From: Whitmania pigra
Taxonomy: Eukaryota > Annelida > Clitellata > Hirudinida > Haemopidae
Direction: 5' to 3'
Assembly (NCBI GenBank): GCA_021613335.1
Contig: JAJTWR010000040.1
Span: 70,001 to 134,000 of the forward strand
DNA: 64,000 nt
The translations under genes were made by a program, and so were the position numbers. The notes below the pieces were generated by a model, which was not told where the DNA came from, made no database searches, and saw only the letters and a program-made list of their open reading frames with translations. Below, in pieces: positions 63,898 through 64,000 of the stretch; position 1 is the first letter of the stretch, and every line of letters starts with the position of its first letter.

Positions 63898-63936
63898 GGT
63901 TGAGTGAGTGAGTGAGTGAGTGAGTGAGTGAGTGAG
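63898..63936. repeat. (GAGT)n microsatellite
   Basis: About nine GAGT units. Confidence 0.95.
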
Positions 63937-64000
63937 CAGCCGAAAAGAAAAGAAAATTGTGACATATTAGTCGACAGAGCCTATATATAAGCATCCATCT

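Overview
This is a eukaryotic window: strongly AT-rich, with spliced genes separated by transposon debris, AATAAA poly(A) signals, long TAA and GTT microsatellites, and a short interstitial CCCTAA tract. The gene content (SLC6 transporter, mitochondrial ribosomal protein L54, SKI2 RNA helicase, a PAN plus F-type lectin secreted protein) is animal, and F-type lectins together with this repeat mix suggest a spiralian such as an annelid (inference). Exon models below were read by hand. Splice phases and codon counts close exactly for every multi-exon model, which is the main support for those without a recognisable family.

Layout. 94-2110 (+): last five exons of an SLC6 transporter. 2985-4670: an inverted repeat pair and an unassigned GC-richer block. 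5364-9801 (-): ten-exon gene for a 398-residue secreted protein made of two homologous halves; I do not recognise the family. 11717-12259 (-): a small secreted cationic peptide candidate, head to head with MRPL54 (12591-13544, +). 14630-15286 (-): an unrecognised 218-residue protein. 15980-16319 (+): a lysine-rich 61-residue protein. 16650-19504 (-): a nine-exon disordered protein of at least 426 residues, unrecognised.

20-33 kb is a graveyard of mobile DNA: hAT fragments, several 5'-truncated copies of one RLE-type non-LTR retrotransposon, a piggyBac relic lacking its catalytic core, and a broken copy of the lectin exons. 33638-37517 (+) is the intact lectin gene (signal peptide, PAN/apple-like region, F-type lectin domain). 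Its 3' half and downstream flank form a segmental duplication with 24.4-29.8 kb; comparison of the two gives an empty-site copy for the retrotransposon insertion at 27694-29623.

39228-45424 (-) encodes a type II membrane protein of 510 residues resembling a glycosyltransferase; a 1.67 kb hAT-like element with terminal inverted repeats sits in its 4 kb intron. 47599-59578 (+) is nearly the whole SKI2/SKIC2 (SKIV2L) exosome-cofactor helicase in 26 exons, lacking only the short first coding exon. Two related foldback elements (45682-46262 and 49139-50054), with long inverted repeats built from short GC-rich subrepeats, each sit between perfect 9-bp target duplications; the second is inside a SKI2 intron. 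59.7-64 kb is mostly AT-rich intergenic DNA with one GC-rich promoter- or enhancer-like block near 60.4-60.6 kb and simple repeats at the end.
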